Source of the DNA: Dermatophilaceae bacterium
GTDB lineage: Bacteria; Actinomycetota; Actinomycetes; Actinomycetales; Dermatophilaceae
DNA: 6,403 nucleotides
Assembly: GCA_013361975.1 (NCBI GenBank)
Contig: JABFXB010000111.1
Coordinates: 1-6,403 of the forward strand
Direction: 5' to 3'
Part shown: one piece after another, positions 5,402-6,403 of the stretch
Position numbering within the stretch: position 1 is the first letter of the stretch
How the letters are laid out: the number at the start of each line of letters is the position of its first letter
Notes under the pieces: model-generated
The model's input: only the letters and a program-made list of their open reading frames with translations
Told to the model about the DNA's origin: nothing
Databases searched by the model: none
Translations under genes and position numbers: made by a program

Positions 5402-6403
5402 GTGAGTTACCCCGCCGACAGCGCCGTCGACGCCCAGACAGGCTCGGCTCCCAAGCGCGACCGCACCCATTTCCTCTACATCGCCGTCATCGTCGCGATG
5501 GTCGCCGGCATCGCCGTCGGTGCGCTCTTCCCCGAGTTCGGAAAGAGCCTCAAGCCGCTCGGCACCGGCTTCGTCAACCTCATCAAGATGATGATCACGC
5601 CGATCATCTTCTGCACGATCGTGCTCGGCATCGGCTCGGTCCGTAAGGCCGCCCAGGTCGGCAAGGTCGGCGGCCTCGCCCTCGGCTACTTCATCACGAT
5701 GTCCACCGTCGCCCTCGGCATCGGTCTCGTCGTCGGCAACATCGTGAAGCCGGGCGCCGGCCTCAACCTCACGGCCGAGATGGCCGCCACCGGCAAGCAG
5801 CAGGTCGCCAAGGAGGCGGTCACGACCGTCGACTTCCTGCTCGGCCTGATCCCCGACACGCTCGTCTCCGCGCTGACGTCGGGCTCGGTGCTGCAGGCGC
5901 TGCTCATCGCGCTGCTCGTCGGCTTCGCGCTGCAGAAGATGGGCAAGGCCGGTGAGCCGATCCTCGGCGGCATCAAGCACCTCGAGCGGCTCGTCTTCCG
6001 CCTCATGGCGATGGTCATGTGGGCTGCCCCCGTGGGCGCCTTCGGCGCCATGGCCGCCCTCGTCGGCGCCACGGGCCTCAAGTCGCTCAAGAGCCTCGGC
6101 CTGCTGATGTTCGCCTTCTACGTCACCTGCGCGATCTTCGTGTTCATCTTCCTGGGCGCCATCCTCAAGCTGACGACCGGTATGAACGTCTTCTCGCTGC
6201 TGAAGTACCTCGCCCGCGAGTTCCTGCTCATCCTCTCGACGTCGTCGTCGGAGTCGGCCCTGCCGCGCCTCATCGCGAAGATGGAGCACCTGGGCGTCTC
6301 CCGTCCCGTCGTCGGCATCACCGTGCCGACCGGCTACTCGTTCAACCTCGACGGCACCGCGATCTACCTGACGATGGCGAGCCTCTTCATCGCCGAGGCG
6401 ATG
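5402..6403 (+). CDS. dctA: DctA-type C4-dicarboxylate/cation symporter, 3' partial
   Basis: The gene is open to the right edge, giving 334 codons of a family that is normally about 430-460 residues long, so roughly the last quarter is missing. The product is an inner-membrane secondary transporter of the dicarboxylate/amino acid:cation symporter family (PF00375), expected to import succinate, fumarate or malate with cations. Hydrophobic segments begin at about residue 24 after a short polar N-terminus. Diagnostic parts are NLIKMMITPIIFCTIVLGI (59-77), the serine-rich re-entrant loop STSSSES (279-285) followed by ALPRLIAKMEHLGV, and PTGYSFNLDGTAIYLTMA (309-326). STSSSES and SFNLDGT are typical of DctA; glutamate transporters usually carry NMDGT at the latter site. 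The start is the GTG at 5402 with a consensus ribosome site. It is divergent from a dicarboxylate-type sensor kinase, its likely controller. Downstream genes cannot be seen. Confidence 0.93.
   Translation, partial: MSYPADSAVDAQTGSAPKRDRTHFLYIAVIVAMVAGIAVGALFPEFGKSLKPLGTGFVNLIKMMITPIIFCTIVLGIGSVRKAAQVGKVGGLALGYFITMSTVALGIGLVVGNIVKPGAGLNLTAEMAATGKQQVAKEAVTTVDFLLGLIPDTLVSALTSGSVLQALLIALLVGFALQKMGKAGEPILGGIKHLERLVFRLMAMVMWAAPVGAFGAMAALVGATGLKSLKSLGLLMFAFYVTCAIFVFIFLGAILKLTTGMNVFSLLKYLAREFLLILSTSSSESALPRLIAKMEHLGVSRPVVGITVPTGYSFNLDGTAIYLTMASLFIAEAM

Noticed and set aside
5324..6289. 321-codon open frame on the minus strand opposite dctA, rich in Glu, Asp, Arg and His
   Set aside because: It lies fully antisense to a clearly recognisable transporter gene, has the biased composition of a GC-rich shadow frame, and shows no known domain.

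Overview
The window is very GC-rich, densely coding DNA with strong G/C bias at third codon positions, GTG/TTG starts and short intergenic gaps. This fits a high-GC Gram-positive actinobacterium. A fused acyl-CoA carboxyltransferase of the mycobacterial AccD3 type and a small acidic protein of a kind I recall only from actinobacteria support this. A Micrococcales/Intrasporangiaceae-like host is my guess, not something the sequence proves.

Layout: (1) positions 1-1033, plus strand, hold the 3' part of a fused beta/alpha carboxyltransferase gene cut by the left edge. (2) Positions 1076-1258, plus strand, encode a 60-residue, strongly acidic protein whose start looks leaderless. (3) Positions 1306-2780, minus strand, hold a likely two-gene unit: a membrane-anchored esterase-fold alpha/beta hydrolase, followed 32 bases later by a thioredoxin-like protein with a single cysteine in its CPxW motif. 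This unit converges on the acidic-protein gene. (4) Positions 2947-5278, minus strand, hold a two-component system of the CitA/DcuS-CitB/DcuR family, kinase first, with the response regulator start overlapping the kinase stop. (5) Positions 5402-6403, plus strand, hold a DctA-type dicarboxylate/cation symporter running off the right edge. It is transcribed divergently from the kinase across a 123-base region with a palindrome, a repeated half-site and a leader hairpin.

How the parts work together: the best-supported story is a self-contained C4-dicarboxylate sensing and uptake module. The kinase has a periplasmic-type sensor domain with the arginine/histidine/arginine pattern of C4-dicarboxylate sensors. 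The regulator probably binds the shared intergenic region and controls dctA, perhaps with autoregulation. The left half of the window (carboxyltransferase, acidic protein, esterase, thioredoxin-like protein) has no obvious link to this module.

No gene-free stretch exceeds 300 bases. The two longest gaps are 2781-2946, where I see no convincing terminator or promoter, and 5279-5401, the divergent regulatory region. I found no RNA genes, mobile elements, CRISPR arrays or recombination sites. I did not find a clearly undescribed system; the most interesting material is the regulatory DNA in front of dctA.
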